Shown here: positions 12,370 to 27,300 of the stretch, in pieces
How positions within the stretch are numbered: the first letter of the stretch is position 1
Layout of the letters: each line of letters begins with the position of its first letter
NCBI GenBank assembly: GCA_036346225.1
Contig: JARFIW010000453.1
Location: forward strand, 1,426,001 to 1,490,000
DNA: 64,000 bases
DNA from: Platerodrilus igneus
Lineage: Eukaryota > Arthropoda > Insecta > Coleoptera > Lycidae
Reading direction: 5' to 3'
Position numbers and translations under genes: made by a program
The notes under the pieces: generated by a model
Told to the model about the DNA's origin: nothing
The model's input: the letters and a program-made list of their open reading frames with translations, nothing else
Database searches by the model: none

Positions 12370-15300
12370 CTACAGTGAAATTTTTGTACATGTGATTAAA
12401 GTTAAGTAGGCCAGCACTTATTATTGCAGATATAGAATTATGAAATTTTTTTGTTTATTAAAAATATACAATTCTCTTTGTTTTTTAGTAGTCACAAAAA
12501 CTTAATTATAAAAGGAATAAACACTTGTAATGATGTGATAATATGAAAAGTAATCGAAAAGTGTTTTACATTCATTAGGGAACTGTTGACTATATTATAA
12601 ATTTTCCTGAACTATATTGCTATTGCCTTATGCAAGGTGCCAGAGAAAAATCACCAAACTAGGCCTGAGGATACTGATTGACTAAAGTAATTAATTATTT
12701 GTCCACCAAGTAACTCATTTTGAACATGTAAATTTATCGATTTCGAATGCAAGTAGAATTTTAAAAGTTGTAATAATACAAAGATTGATTACAGCACTTA
12801 ACCACCAACATAAATTTTAGTGTAAAATCTTGCTCAAATTAAGTAATACTCACAGCATGAATGAACAGCATAACATGAAGTTAAACTTAACCCGGCCAAA
12901 ACCCTAACAAATAACATAAATTTTGTTATTGGCAGGTAGTTTAAACTAAAACTGATTCAACTTGTCTTACTGTGTTTCATCAGATTCTAATATTGCTAAT
13001 TGCACGCTGTCTGGGGCTGTTTAAACCGGATTTGATACACTCCGTTCAACAGGGTTTATTATTTCGAGACAAATATATTTCTCAGGGTACTGTGGTTACG
13101 AGTAGTACTAATAATTCTCCTTGTAGTTTTCAAATGTTGTATTCTTTCAATCGGGTCAAATGACTTTATTTTTAACATTCGTCTCTCATTTCATTCACCC
13201 TATTGCAAAATGATCCTTATTCGTCTCTCGGGTTTACGTGTAACTATTGTATTTTCGTAGCAATGTGCATACTAATAACAAGCACAAATAAACCAATAAA
13301 AACTTCTTAAATATCTCAAAATGCTCATCTCCTTTTCCTCTACTTATGTCCTTTCTATATACTAATTAGAGCGATAACGCGTGAGTCTGCAATGCGCTTT
13401 GTGATATGATGCGATAAGAAATGAGAATATATTGTACATGCTTTCAAGCTATCTTTCGCACGGAGTCAATCAGTTAATGAAAAGTTTGAAAGTAAATACT
13501 TTATTATTTGTCAGCTTAACTAAATCATAATAAACACTAAATCACTTTCCCCTCGTATTGTTTTGACAAATTGACTTTAAGAATTGTCTACGGTTAATTA
13601 TATTGTTTCCGTCATTACGACTTTTTGGTTTAATGTAAAATTAATAATTCATAGTTACTTCCGAATTGTTTAAAGAATATTTGATTAAAAAATATGGTGT
13701 TAAAACAGTGCATAGCGTGTCAAAAATTCATTAGGGGTGGGGCTCCAAAATATAATTTGCGACACTGAACTGATTTGTGGAACAGAATCCCGGAAGTGTC
13801 AACGGTCACATTGATGGAGAAGAATATCTTTGTCAAAACCTATATCATGTATTCAACAGTTCCTAGGTCAAATCCAGCCGTGCAGCAGCATCATCAGAAT
13901 ATGCTGCCTATCCAAAACGAACCAGTTGCTCATTCTTCACGTAATCCACCGCCGGAAATCCAACAACCTTTCAACAACTACCAAGCTGCGGAAACTCTTC
14001 CTGTCATGAATCCACAAAACGTTATTCCCCAATTACCCCTTTTTCCCTAAAACTTTTCCTGCTTTGAATGATAAAATGAAGTCGATTAATATTTGTATAA
14101 TGAGAAAGAAAAATCATTTACACTTGACAGCTTAATCTGTTTGTCTGTATGACAAAATGAGCCCCTGAATCAAATAACAATAAATTTTAAATTGTTTGTC
14201 TCCAAAAATCATAGCTCCTTTCCTTATTTTAAAGCCAGCAACATGACGTTGTACTCTACTGCAAATTTCTCTGAACGCTCAAGATTTTCCCCCATTTTTA
14301 CGAAATTTTTCACGTATAAAATAAATCTTTGAAGACTTTACATAAAATATTCAAGTATAAAATATGATCAATGTTCAAAAATAATAAATAGAAAATAATG
14401 CCTTATGCTAGTTAGTTTTGACCTGTACTTTTCCTTGTGTCTTTCTGCTACGTGCTGTGGATCAGTATCCCAATATTCCATTCATATGAGTTGCTCCATT
14501 CAATTTATTTAGTCTCAAAGTTTCACCCTGTCTAATGTGATCTCCCTTAAATTTTCATACTGTCTTCTTAGGATTTTGTAATCTCACTTAGATTTCGTGA
14601 TCTCGCTTAGAATTTTTGTAATGTCTCTTAGAATTTTTGCAATCACTTAGAATTTGTGTAGTGTTCCTTAGGATTTTTGCAATCACTTAGATTTCTTTGT
14701 AATGTCCCGTGGAATTTTTGCAATTACTTAGAATTTTTGTAATCTTACTTGGAGCTCTAAATTAAAAATATTTAACCTAAATTAATTAATAAATTTCTAC
14801 TCACGTTTTCCAGCAAACGGCGAACTTGTCTCATATATTTTCACTATAATTTATTTTAAAAATTTTTTTCGCACCACTTCACAAAATTTTTATTATTTAA
14901 TTTTTACTCGACGCGTAAATTCTTGAGTATGAGTGATACAGCTTGTGTTGGTTCAAACTAAGACTGTCTGCTTATCAAATTCGCGTGTTATATAGTCTAT
15001 GCTCCATCTAAAAATCCATTGGTTCTCTGAACTGTTGTTTAAAGTTTAAGACCAACCATCGGTTGTTTTGGATATTCTAGGGCTTTTACAGGTATATCTC
15101 TGATAATACCTTGTCGTAACGATTCCTTGATCACGTACATACCGGTGGATTTCTAGTTTGCATTTATTTTAGACTGTGTTTTTTGATGTTGTTACAGGAA
15201 TTTCTGATTCGCCTTGGCATGTAATTTCACTTATGACTTTTGTTTGTCAAGATAATACTTTGGGATTTGTATTAACTCCATGCAGAAAATCACGTAGGCA

Positions 15301-18300
15301 AAGTGACATGAATTAACATATTTCTGTTTACATTTTTGCATTTCCGAAGCATATTTATTTCGAAGGATGCGTTTCTTATCAGGACACTATGCTATCTGCT
15401 TTCACTATTGCATGTTTAATGTGAATTGTATTATGATTTTCTAGCTTTTTACTGCATTTAACGCATATTGATTTGCAATTTATGAATACTTTTGGTTTAA
15501 AACAAGTTTGATTGTGTGTAGAATTATTTCTTTAGCTGAATTTGTGTTTATTGTTGAATGATATGCTTCTCGGCATTAATTAAAATCAACTGCGATCCTT
15601 ATACAGGGTGTTAAATGTTTGCTCTTTGCATAATATACAAATTACGTATTTTTCATGCTAAATAAATGCGGTTTTCTAATTCCTAGTACTATTTACATGT
15701 ATAGTGTAACCATTATAGCTCAATATAACCCTAAATAACCACCTTATCATAACAATATATATACAGGGTGTTTCAGAATAAAATACCATAAATTGAGGAA
15801 TATATAGATCTTGACGAGTTATCAAGAAAAGTTAGATAACAGTTTCCTGTAAACCCACACGTTTCCATTATACAGAGTGATGAAGTGATATTGAAATATA
15901 CATGTTTTTAAGAATATTTTCATTTAGGGTAGACAATTTAACATGAAAATACGTACACGTTAGTTGTTTACTAATATGAATGATTACACTTCATTTCGAC
16001 AAATAGGATAATCCATTGGAGTAGAATAGGGGGAGGTTATCAAACAATTTTGACCAAGACTTTTTTGCACACCCTGCATTTCATAAAAATTAAAACATAG
16101 TTATTCCTAATGCAATTTGCCACGAAAAAAGATACTCTTGGTTAATCTCTGTAGTTTTCCATTTTCGACATATTTTAAATTAAGTCATGCTCAACTCACA
16201 TGAAAACAAAATATTATTAATTCTTTCAAAAATGCAAAGCTTTATTTTATGAATTCAATAGAGGTATCTGATTTAAATCAATTACAAACTGAAGAATATT
16301 CGACTCTACAAGGTAAAATTTACTTACTGAGCCGCTACAAACTACAAAATAGCTCATATCGCACATTATTTAAGTAAATATTCAATGTGACGTCCTTCAA
16401 CTTGAATACATTTTTGGGCTAGTTTCTTAATCTGGTGAGTAGTTTTTTTTTTTAGAATAAACCTAGAATTGGCTAAGTTCCTAAAAGCATTTTCCACCCC
16501 CTTTCTTAACTCCTGAACAGTATTAATAAGTTCAGAATAAACTTTTTGTTTTAAAATTCAAATTCCATAGTCTTCAAATAAACCTATTAAATGTTCTCTT
16601 TAAAAAACTGTACATCGCTCTCCAGTTAAATTTTCTTCCAAAAAAATTATCTTATCAGCTGATTGCGTATTATTCCAGCTCAAACATTTATTTTAAAACC
16701 GAGGTAATTCTAGGTTTATTTTAAAAAAGCTACTCACCAGATTAAGAAACGAACCCGAAAATGTATTCAAGTTGGAGGACGTCACTTTGAACATTTACTT
16801 AAATAATGAGCGATATGAACTAATTTCTATTTTGTAGTTGGTAGCGGCTCAGGAAGTGTATTTTAGCTTGTAGAGTCAAATACTCTTCAGTAGTTAGAGG
16901 GTACAATGTTTAGTTAAATAAATAAATTTATAAGTAGTACAATGTCTTTTTAAAAACCGAAATTGCCTATTTCTATAAAACTTTAATAATTTTTTAATGG
17001 TTTAACCTATAAAGAACATGATAAGTAAATTCTTACATAGAATTCAATGACGTATACAAAAATAGGATGATAGTTTTCAATATGCAAACATAATCTCACT
17101 TTTAAAATGTAAACCACAGTTTACTATCGCAATAAAAAGGACATGTTATTTCTTTCTGGTTACTCCGGTAGTTTTTCATAATAAAAAATGATTGTTTTAT
17201 TTGTGAACACCAAGAATCTCCGGGAAACATTTCAAATAAACAAAAATAAACTCTACTTGTCAAATATTATTAGTTGAGGTGTTTTTAAATTTATTTAATT
17301 GATATAAAAAATGTATATAAATAACGAAAAAATGATATACTCATTTGTCACTATGCTTGTAACAGAAATTGTGATACTGCAAGTGATATGTATTATGAGA
17401 GATATTTGAAAAGAAAGCAGCCACACAAACGATTGTTTTCTAAATTAGAAAATAATTTTAAAAGATTTTGTGCTTATACAAAACGAATTGCTGATAAAAA
17501 AATTCAAGCGATGATAAAGAATGTGTGTTAGGCTACATCAATTTCAAGCTAACAGCATAGACCCAAGAACTGCACCCGAGTATGCTACTTATAAAGGAAA
17601 AATGCCCAATTTTAAAACAAAACTGCTACAAACTATATAAAACCCATATTAGCAATCCTGGAGATCCTGAAAGACGACTACATTTTTGAAAGTGGTTTCT
17701 TAATTAAACTAATGATAATCCTCGTTTTGGTTACGCTACTATATTTACTGATGAAGCTAAGTTTACAAATAAAGGCATGTAAACCGAAAAAATACAATCT
17801 GCTAGAACCGGTAAAATTTAAATACAGGGTGCCCACAATCTATCTCCGTATATGGGTAACTTTTTTATTATAGAAGATACAATATTGGTTAAATTAGCAA
17901 AGTTGAAGAGAAATTTACGAGTAGTATGATGCTTTTTTGAAAATTCACCTAGATGCTCAACTTTTTTAGATATTTGAAAAAAACTGAAATTTGCCCTTTT
18001 TTTCAAACGCTAATAACTTTTAACGGTTTAACCTATAGAGAAAATAAAACTGCTTGTAAGGTAACTTTTACGTAGAATTCAATAGCATATATGACAATTT
18101 TAATTGGAAATGGGTTTTCAAGCCACAAACATAACCTCACTTTTTTAAATGGAAACCATAGTTCAATATAACCCAAATGGAAAGGTTTTTCTTTTCTGAT
18201 TACCCTGATGTAAGGGTTGATGTACTTATTTTCAGTAGTTTCTTCATAATAAAGAAAAACGATTTATTTATTTATGGACATCAAGGAGTCCATGGATACA

Positions 18301-21300
18301 TATTACAAACAAACAAAATGTGTAAAAATCAATAATGGAAACACAAGTTTATTGTAACTAAATTTATTATAAACTAAGAAAAATAAAATACTTAAAAAAT
18401 AAACTATCCATACAATACAAATAACTTAATCAAAGGAAACAAAAATTAATTAATGCGAATATGCCCACTCCTACATTAACATATGCTCAAAATGACCTCC
18501 ATTAGCTTGCAAACACATTTCGCACCTTTTAATTAGGTTTTGGTGCACCTTATTTAACGCTTGTGGTTTTATACTTGTAATAGCTGCTGTAATACTATCT
18601 TTGAGTTGCTCAATGTTATTGGATTTTTAGCATACACTACATCCTTTACAGTACCCCAAAGAAAAAAATCCAGTGGCGATAGTTCTGGTGACCTTGCCGG
18701 CCATGGAACAGGACCTGCATTGCCAATCCAATTTGGAAAACTATTATCAAGATATTCAGAAACGGCTTGAGCATTGTGAGCAGGTGCACCGTCATGCTGA
18801 AAATAATATAAGTTTTGCAGTAAATGAAGTGGCAAATTATCGAGCATTTCTTGCAATTGCTTTTGTAGAAAATTCAAATAGTGTACACCATTTAAATTAT
18901 AATTATAGAAGAAAGGCCCAAGTATTTTATTACCAAAATGGCACACCACACATTTATCGAAAATTGATGTTGATCCCGCCTTTCTTCTGTTAAATGGGGA
19001 TTTTCCTGACTCCAGTAGACTGTATTTTTCTGTTAAACATGCCTTTGTTAGTAAATTTTGCTTCGTCGGTAAATATAATAGTGTGACTAAAACCAGGATT
19101 ATTATTTGTTTCATTAAGAAACCACCTACAAAACTGTTGTCTTCTCTCACAATCCCCATGATACAGTGTATTGCTAACATGGGTTTTGTATGGTTTGTAG
19201 CGGTTTTGTTTTAAAATTAGGCGAGCTTTTTCTGTAGAAGTAGCGCACTCAATTGCAGTTTCTCAGGTGGACGCTGTTGGCTTAAAATTTATGTAGGCTA
19301 ACACACGTTCTTCATCATCAGTTTTGAATTTTTTTTATATCAGTACTTGGCTTTGTAAAAGCACCAAACCTTTTTAAATTGTTTTCTAATTTAGAAAACA
19401 ATCGTTTATCTGGCTGCCTTCTTTCCAAATATCTTTCATAATACATATCACCAGCAGCATCACAATTTCTGTTACAGGCATAGTAACAAAAGAGCATGCC
19501 ATTTTTTTCGTCGTTTGTATACATTCTCTATTATAATCAAATAAATTTAAAAGTCTTCTACACAAAATTTGCAACGCAGAGCAAATAAACACTTTAACTA
19601 ATAATATCTGACAAATGCCAGTTGTTTTTTGTTTATTTAAAATATGTATCCATGGACTCCTTGATGTCCGCAAATAAATAAATCGTTTTTTCTTTATTAT
19701 GAAGAAACTACTGAAAATAAGTACATCAACCCTTACATCAGGGTAATCAGAAAAGAAAAACCTTTCCATTTGGGTTATATTGAACTATGGTTTCCATTTA
19801 AAAAAAGTAAGGTTATGTTTGTAGCTTGAAAACCCATTTCCAATTAAAATTGTCATATACGCTATTGAATTCTACGTAAAAAGTTACCTTACAAGCAGTT
19901 TTTATTTTCTCTATAGGTTAAACCGTTAAAAAGTTATTAGCGTTTGAAAAAAAGGGCAAATTTCAGTTTTTTTCAAATATCTAAAAAAGTTGAGCATCTA
20001 GGTGAATTTTCAAAAAAGCATCATACTACTCGTAAATTTCTCTTCAACTTTGCTAATTTAACCAACATCTTCTATAATAAAAAAGTTACCCATATACGGA
20101 GATAGATTGTGGGCACCCTGTATAGTAGCAGAAAGACATGATCAATATCAATTTTCTATAAATGCTTGCTGTGCCATTTTTGGTAATAAAATACTTGGGA
20201 CCTTTCTTCTACAATTATAAATTAAACGGAGTACATGATTTGAATTTCTTACAAAACGAATTGCAAGGAATGCTAGATGATATGCAGCTTCATAGATTGC
20301 AAAACAAAATATTTTCAGTATGACGTCATATCTGCTCACAACGTTCAAGCAGTTTCAGAATATCCTTCCTTCTAATAGTTTTCCAAAATGGATTGGCAAT
20401 GCAGGTCTTATTCCATGGCTAGCAAGGTTACCACAACTATCGATGCTAGATTTGTTTCTTTGGGGTTGTGTAGAAGACGAAGTGTATGCTAAAAATTCTA
20501 ACAACATTGAGGTACTCAAAGATAGTATTACTGTAGCTATTACAACAATATACAAAGGTTACAGCATAATTTAATCAAAGGGTGCAAGATGTGTTTACAA
20601 GTTGATGGCAGTCATTTTGAACATATGGCAGTTTAGTAACGGGCATATTAGCATTAACTAATTTGTCTTACCTGTGAGTTTCTTGGTTGGTATTGTTTTG
20701 ATAATTTATTCTTTCTGTATTCCACTTTTTTCGTCATCATTGAACATTTATTAGTGACAAAAAAAACCAAAGCAGTGCAATTAGTCAGCGTTATATAGCT
20801 TTTAATGAATGCTGCCATACAGCAAGTACACGAACGTACCTTATTTTTCATCCTCGTGCGTTGCCATCATTGGCGATAGAACAGGTTTGAAGGAAGGACG
20901 TCAAGAACAGATCGAACACGTTGCTGGTATTCAAGCATTGTTTTGTTTATTTGAATTATGTATCCAAAGACACCTTAATCATCACAAACAAGTAAATTGT
21001 TTTTTATTTATTATAATTCTACTGAAAATACGTACATCAACCCCAATATTGTGTAGTGCATTAATCTGGTTTTGTTTTGTTTGATGTATCATAACTATTA
21101 AATTAGTCTATACATGAACATAACAACATAAAAGTTTTAAAAACCTTCAAAGTTTCATTATTGTTTTTAATTCTGAGAAAACCACACACTATAATATTTT
21201 GTACTTATTAAATCAACCAAAATCGATTAACCCCACATTACTGATGCGCATTAGTATTTAAACTACAAATTGCCAATTCTCAAAAATAAGTTAATTAAAT

Positions 21301-24300
21301 CTAGAGTCAACTTAAGTTTTAAGAATTCCAAATAAACAATATACTGTAATTTCAATATTGACCATTTGCAACTACAATAATAAGATATGAGCAGCTAATA
21401 ACTACTTAGCTTTTACAGTGCATGAAGCATATACAAAGAAATATAAATTATTAAAACAAACACTTACCACTAGGATTACTGTTCTGCGCATTACTGAAAC
21501 CTTGATTGAAATTTGGTTCAGGCTGGATTTGAAAGTTTCCCCAGCCAGCTTGATTTAAAGCTGCTGCTACAAGTGCAGGGTTTATTGGAAGAGCACCAAG
21601 ATTTAAACCAAATCCTAGAGGATTATTATTCTGCTGGCCGCCTCCTTGTTGGCCCTGACCTGTTATACCTGTCCATTATGTTACAAAGAAGTTAAACAAT
21701 GTTCAATATTCTCTTTTAAAAACAATAAAAAATTAGCAATCAAAACACACTTGCTACGCAAACTCAAGTTTATTCAAGCAAGGAAATACAAAATTAAAAT
21801 TTGATGAAACGAATAAACATGTATTATATTAAGACGCAATATCTAACAAAGAAATGACATAAACTTATAAAGTTAAATTTCCAACACACAATCTTCTGTT
21901 TGTTCTCTCAATGCAGTCATTCCATTATTTATAATAATATTGCTGCCCCCAATTCATACCTATAAAGAATTAGAGGGCATTAGGGTAAGCAACACACAAA
22001 CACTAAAGAATGGTAATGAAAATTAAAAAAAGGATGTAATTATTGGTACATACACTTTGGGAAGGAACTACGTACAATGATTACTGCGCTTGGGATATTC
22101 CACATAATACGCAGGTGGTAGCAGGTGCTTCACTATTTGAAAAACATTTAAACATCATTAATAAAAATTCAAATAAAACAAGTAATGCCTTTGTAAATAT
22201 ATAAAGAAACTACTAGAAGGTTATTCTCAATGATATGCGTTAAGTACACCTACATTAATCAAACTATCAAAAACAGATGAATTCATGCATTGTGTAGAAC
22301 TGAACATATTTCCCTAATATTAGTGTTTGCATACATTATATATAAAAATAAATTCAATACGCTCGATATGCAAAGCAACACAATTAACAGCAATAATTAC
22401 AAGTCCTCTGAATATTATAAAATTGGGATCATTTCAAAATGCATGAAATCTTATTCATTCAAAATTTTAGGTACCCTAATAGTAAAAAGTAAAAAATCGA
22501 TTTTAGTGTTGAACTGTTATTGTGTCCTTGGTTTATGTAGATTTTAGTTGACCACATTCAGCATCTTTGAATATTAACTCTACTGTTAAGAGAAAAATGC
22601 ATCTCATCAAACAACTATAAAATTTGAGTTACCATTCGTTCCGACTAATGCTCTGGAGTTGAAATGGCAGATTTGGGACAAATCGGAATTTATCTATGAG
22701 GGTGGCAGGCTCGGAGGGTCGCAAACAGGAATGGGCATAATGTCCTACATCCGGTAGGTGGGTTTTCGTTGCGCGGAAGCGAATTTCCCAAATATAGGAG
22801 CTGATCGCACTGTGCGGAAGAGCCAGCAACATGTCCAAGCATGGTGGTACGAGAGAGGACGATCAAATTGGTTACCAAAATTCGTATCAGGTCTCTAAAC
22901 AATGCCTAATATTATGCAAATACGAGGTGGTCATAACGTAAAACCTGATAATTTATTGGAAAACTGTCAAAAGCCAGTTGCGAAGACCGGTGGGGTCGCA
23001 TGAGGAAGTACCATCAAAACCTTTAGTGACACATTTATTTTCAATTTTTTTTTAATTAAAGCTTATAAAATACATAATACATATTTGTAGACTTCACAAT
23101 TAAAATAATAATAATAATAATAAGAAAGTTATTAGCAAGATGAGCAATTTAAAAAGATATTGCTTTTTAATATATGCGGTCTATTTTTAAACTAAACTTT
23201 AAAAAATAAATTTGACGCAAATGCACGAATGCACCGAACAATTACAATTGAACGTGAATTATTCACAAAAAGCTATATTTTATGCGTCGTGTGCACACAA
23301 CCCAACATACAACAAACGAAATTGTGATAAACATCAGCCAGGGTGTCGCAAGGCTAATGGCTACAATTAGCCTGGGTTCGATGCCCTGTTAAATCTATTT
23401 TTTAAATTTATATTGCATTTTTTAAACAATTAACAAGAAGCCAAACAAACTTTTTAAACGCATTAGTGCAGTCTAGAATATTTTAATTATAGGTTATATT
23501 TACTGAAAAAGCACTTACAACACTTTAGTTTATGTCAGTTTTAATTTGATTTTGTTTTATTTCATTTGTGCTAAAGTTCAAGACGAAGCACAGAGCGAGA
23601 GAGCCAGGATGGTGTCAAATCGCAATACCTTCCAAAACCTTCCAAAAGCCAGAGCTAAAGTAATGCAGAATTTATTCAAAACAGACATAAATCTCACATA
23701 TAGAGGTAGATAAAAAAATGTGCGATTTTAACAAACTATTGGCGGGCATTGCCTATGTCAAAATTAACAAGAGATCTCGATTTTACTAACAAAAAGTGAA
23801 AAATCTTTTCTGCACCAGACACGAAATAATATGCATAGCAACATTCCAAGCAGAATAGTTTAATATTTCGATTTAGAAGACCAACATCAATATGCAAACT
23901 ATAATTTCAGAATCCTTGGACATTCCCATTGCAGATGTGGGCCACTTCGTACCTTTGTAGAGATATTGGCTTTAGAAGAGTACATAGTAAATACAGTAAT
24001 CAACCGAAAATTAAAATTGCCATTCCTAATAAAATTTTGGGAGAAAATCAAAAAGCCTGAACCATGAGTTGTATCGATATTGAGGTATTTGTTCAACTAC
24101 AAGACAATTCTAAACTCATGTTTCAAAATTATAAAACTGTGGATTTAATATGTGTTCAATTTGCTTCTTATATCAGTGTGCAATAAAAATGAATACAGTA
24201 AATCTAACTTTTTACATGAACGTCAGTGTATAAATCATATATAAAAAATAGAGCAAACCCCCTGTAGATATTGAACGCTCTATTTAATGATATTCTAATG

Positions 24301-27300
24301 CAGTGATCTTAGAAATCGATCATCTTAGATCACGTTCTCCAACAATAGATTAGCATACTTTTTCAGCAACCTTTAATTCTGATCATAACAATGATGGAAC
24401 AGAATCAAGGTAGCAGTAAGAAAGCATGTTTCTGAAATTCCTTTAACTACTACTAAAGTTGATCCAAAACCAAGATCTAACCCTTAAATCGATTATTTGT
24501 TGAAATTTGTGGATGAAGAGCGTTTAGAACATATTATTAATGAGACTAATTATCAAACAAAAGCGATAAACCAAACAAGAGCAAGCCATTTGAAAAATAT
24601 TACAACGATTGAAATTAAAACTTTCATTAGTCGATTTCTTGCATGGCCACAACGCTTTTCTAAAAACAACATCTCAATTGAATAAATTTTTCTTATAGCA
24701 ACCTTAAACCTTTCTTTAATTTAAATATTTATATTCTATGTTTCTACGATATACCGACTGCTTCAGTTATTAGCTACAGACCTGCTCCATACGGTTTAGA
24801 TACACAAACACTACTTTTATGTTCCACGTTTTAATGTAAGTTGGTGATATACCAAGATGCTGTGACACCTCTGTTGAAAAGCATTACTGTATATAATAAA
24901 GATAATCACACATAATTATGTATTGCAAATGCCCTTGATTTGTTAATAATCCGAATCACAATGCAGAACATGAACTTTTTAAAATTCCACATACACTAGA
25001 AGCATTTTAAGAAACATAATAAAGGCATTCTTCCAGACCAATATTTGAATGGCCAGCTTTTCACTACACGGTACATAGTCAATAAGAAAAACAAATTCAG
25101 CAAATTTTAAGAGTTGGCAATACAAAACTTATCTGGGTACTCCTGTGTTTTAAAAATTGGCACATTAAAAAGTAAATCATCACGAGTGACATCACATCAT
25201 CTTTATATGACCTTAATCAATTAAAGTGTTTCTAATGAAAATACCAACATAAAAACTTTTAATTAACTATTTTTGTTAACAAAATTTATTTTAAATAAAA
25301 AGTAGAATTGCCTTTTTTTGATAATTTGAAAAACAAGCACCAAATTATTATATGCTAGACGTTCACTAAACAGTACTGGTTTAAAACACAGCATATTGGA
25401 CTTTTGTTTTTCAATTTTAATACAAATGACATTTTAGAGGAATTAACAACATGCTTCACACAAACAAATATCTCTAGCAGTATGAAGGTTAGAACAAGAT
25501 ACATCATTTTCTATTTAAACGGTTAATGCAAACACGCAACGTACATTTCATAGATTTCTTTTGTTTTCATAGGCGTATTAATGAAAAATTGCAACACAAA
25601 TTGTTACAATCATCACTAATACAACTATAGCCACTTTGGAACGCATACCATTTGAATAAGGGGTCTATAAAATATTGAGCTTTGTATATGAACTATACAG
25701 TGAATTCTGCCAATCAGCCAAATTTGGCATATCCTAAAGCAACTATGTACATGTCACTTATACTATTTTAGATGTCCAGACAAGTATCTAGAATCAAAAT
25801 GTATGCCTACTTGAATGGGGAATAGAAACCTATCTATGTGGTAAAAATATTATGTTTAGTGACACATTCTTAAAAGTACGACAAGTATTAGTGATTTGAA
25901 AACTAAGGATTTTGTGTATAGTCATTTATGAAGCGGCACATTGCATATGGGAGCAAGTACAAAATTGATAATTTAGAAAACAAAATGTTCAACAAAGAAT
26001 ATAAAAAATTATATTCAAAGTCTAGTCTTGATTACTAGAAAGAGTGTTAAATATTTGTAGAATTATATTTTTTCGAAGCATTATACAAAATTTTGCAATA
26101 AAAATTAGAAATAAACACAATTGTGCTACAGATTGCAGGTAGTTCAACTATTTAAAAAGAAATAAATACAAACTTATGTCAAAAAATGTTGGACTTGTAA
26201 TAGATCCTGCAGATTGCAGTAAATCTGAGACATCCTTCATTCATAGCATATTTCAATAAAGATATGAACACGCCAAATATTGTTAAAGGAGTATATTCAG
26301 TCTTACAGTATAACATACATAAAACATCAACTTGTTACTTTAACAATATATAATTAATATATACTACAGCTCACGAGATATACTTTTAGTCATTCAATTA
26401 CGATTGTGTGGTGGAAACAAATATATAACTAAGAAGTTTTAGCAATCATAAAATTAATGTTTTAAACATTTGATAAAATAAAAACAAAACTAAAAACTTA
26501 AAATATTATGTAATGTACATATACTTCAGAAAAAACTCAATAGATACTTAAATTTTGATACAAGAAACAAAAGTACGTTGTATCCAAACACATTCAATGT
26601 CATTTGGACAAAAAAAGGTTTAAGAATATGTTGTACAGATAAAACAAGATTGTGGATAGAAAGAACACTTTTACAAAGTTATCTTTAAAATGATATTTTC
26701 TGGTCAACTGCTTATGGTGAAAAAAGATGAAAAATGCACATAACAAATAATCACAAAACTAACAAAATATCATTAAACCTAAATTTATAAATTTCTATTA
26801 GTGTATCTACATTACTGAGATATTCTCATAAATACAAATTTCAGTTTAATAAATATGATCTAACAAAAGTGTTGTGTCTACATGTTAAGACATATGATTT
26901 CTGAAGCTTAAAATTTGAAGACGATCAAATGTTTAACAGATTACACAAAGACCTACGAAAATTTGCGATGCAAATTATTGTTGTATTCACTTTAAAAACA
27001 AGAGCCAAAATAATTGCTGATTTATATTGCAATACTGTTTCTCTGATAATATAATCTTGAATTATATGTACATAAACACTGTTGGTTAAATACTGTACGT
27101 AATAATGCATGAGCTGATTTATTCAACAAGAGCAACATTACAATAATTTTATGATGCAGAGTATATAAACATATACTTAAAAATTCTTACAATAGAAATT
27201 ACTTACCCAATGCTTGTAAATTGGGCATATCAACATTGCCCCGTGGTCCTTGATTATTACCCCAATTTCCTTGATTAGGGCCAGGTCCATATCTTTGTTG

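Larger units (their letters stand above)
16920..21050 (+). pseudogene. Degraded long-TIR Tc1/mariner-type element, split by insertion
   Basis: 16930-17270 matches, with divergence, the inner TIR of the 17825-20120 element. The transposase begins about 17300 (MYINNEK, then [20 protein letters not shown] in frame-shifted pieces, a DUF4817-type helix-turn-helix region). It continues to [12 protein letters not shown] at about 17735-17770 (first catalytic Asp), where the younger element is inserted. Coding resumes after 20122 ([45 protein letters not shown]) and ends near 20625 with [11 protein letters not shown]. Many stops and frameshifts show it is dead. Confidence 0.78.

Noticed and set aside
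14565..14755. CRISPR-like array
   Set aside because: Repeat units are about 20 bp, highly variable, without unique spacers, and this is eukaryotic DNA; it is a minisatellite.
18561..18993. Plus-strand ORFs of 69 and 106 codons
   Set aside because: Complement of the transposase catalytic region on the minus strand.
23340..23395. tRNA-like GGGTTCGATGCCC
   Set aside because: No acceptor stem, anticodon arm or A box at the right spacing could be drawn.
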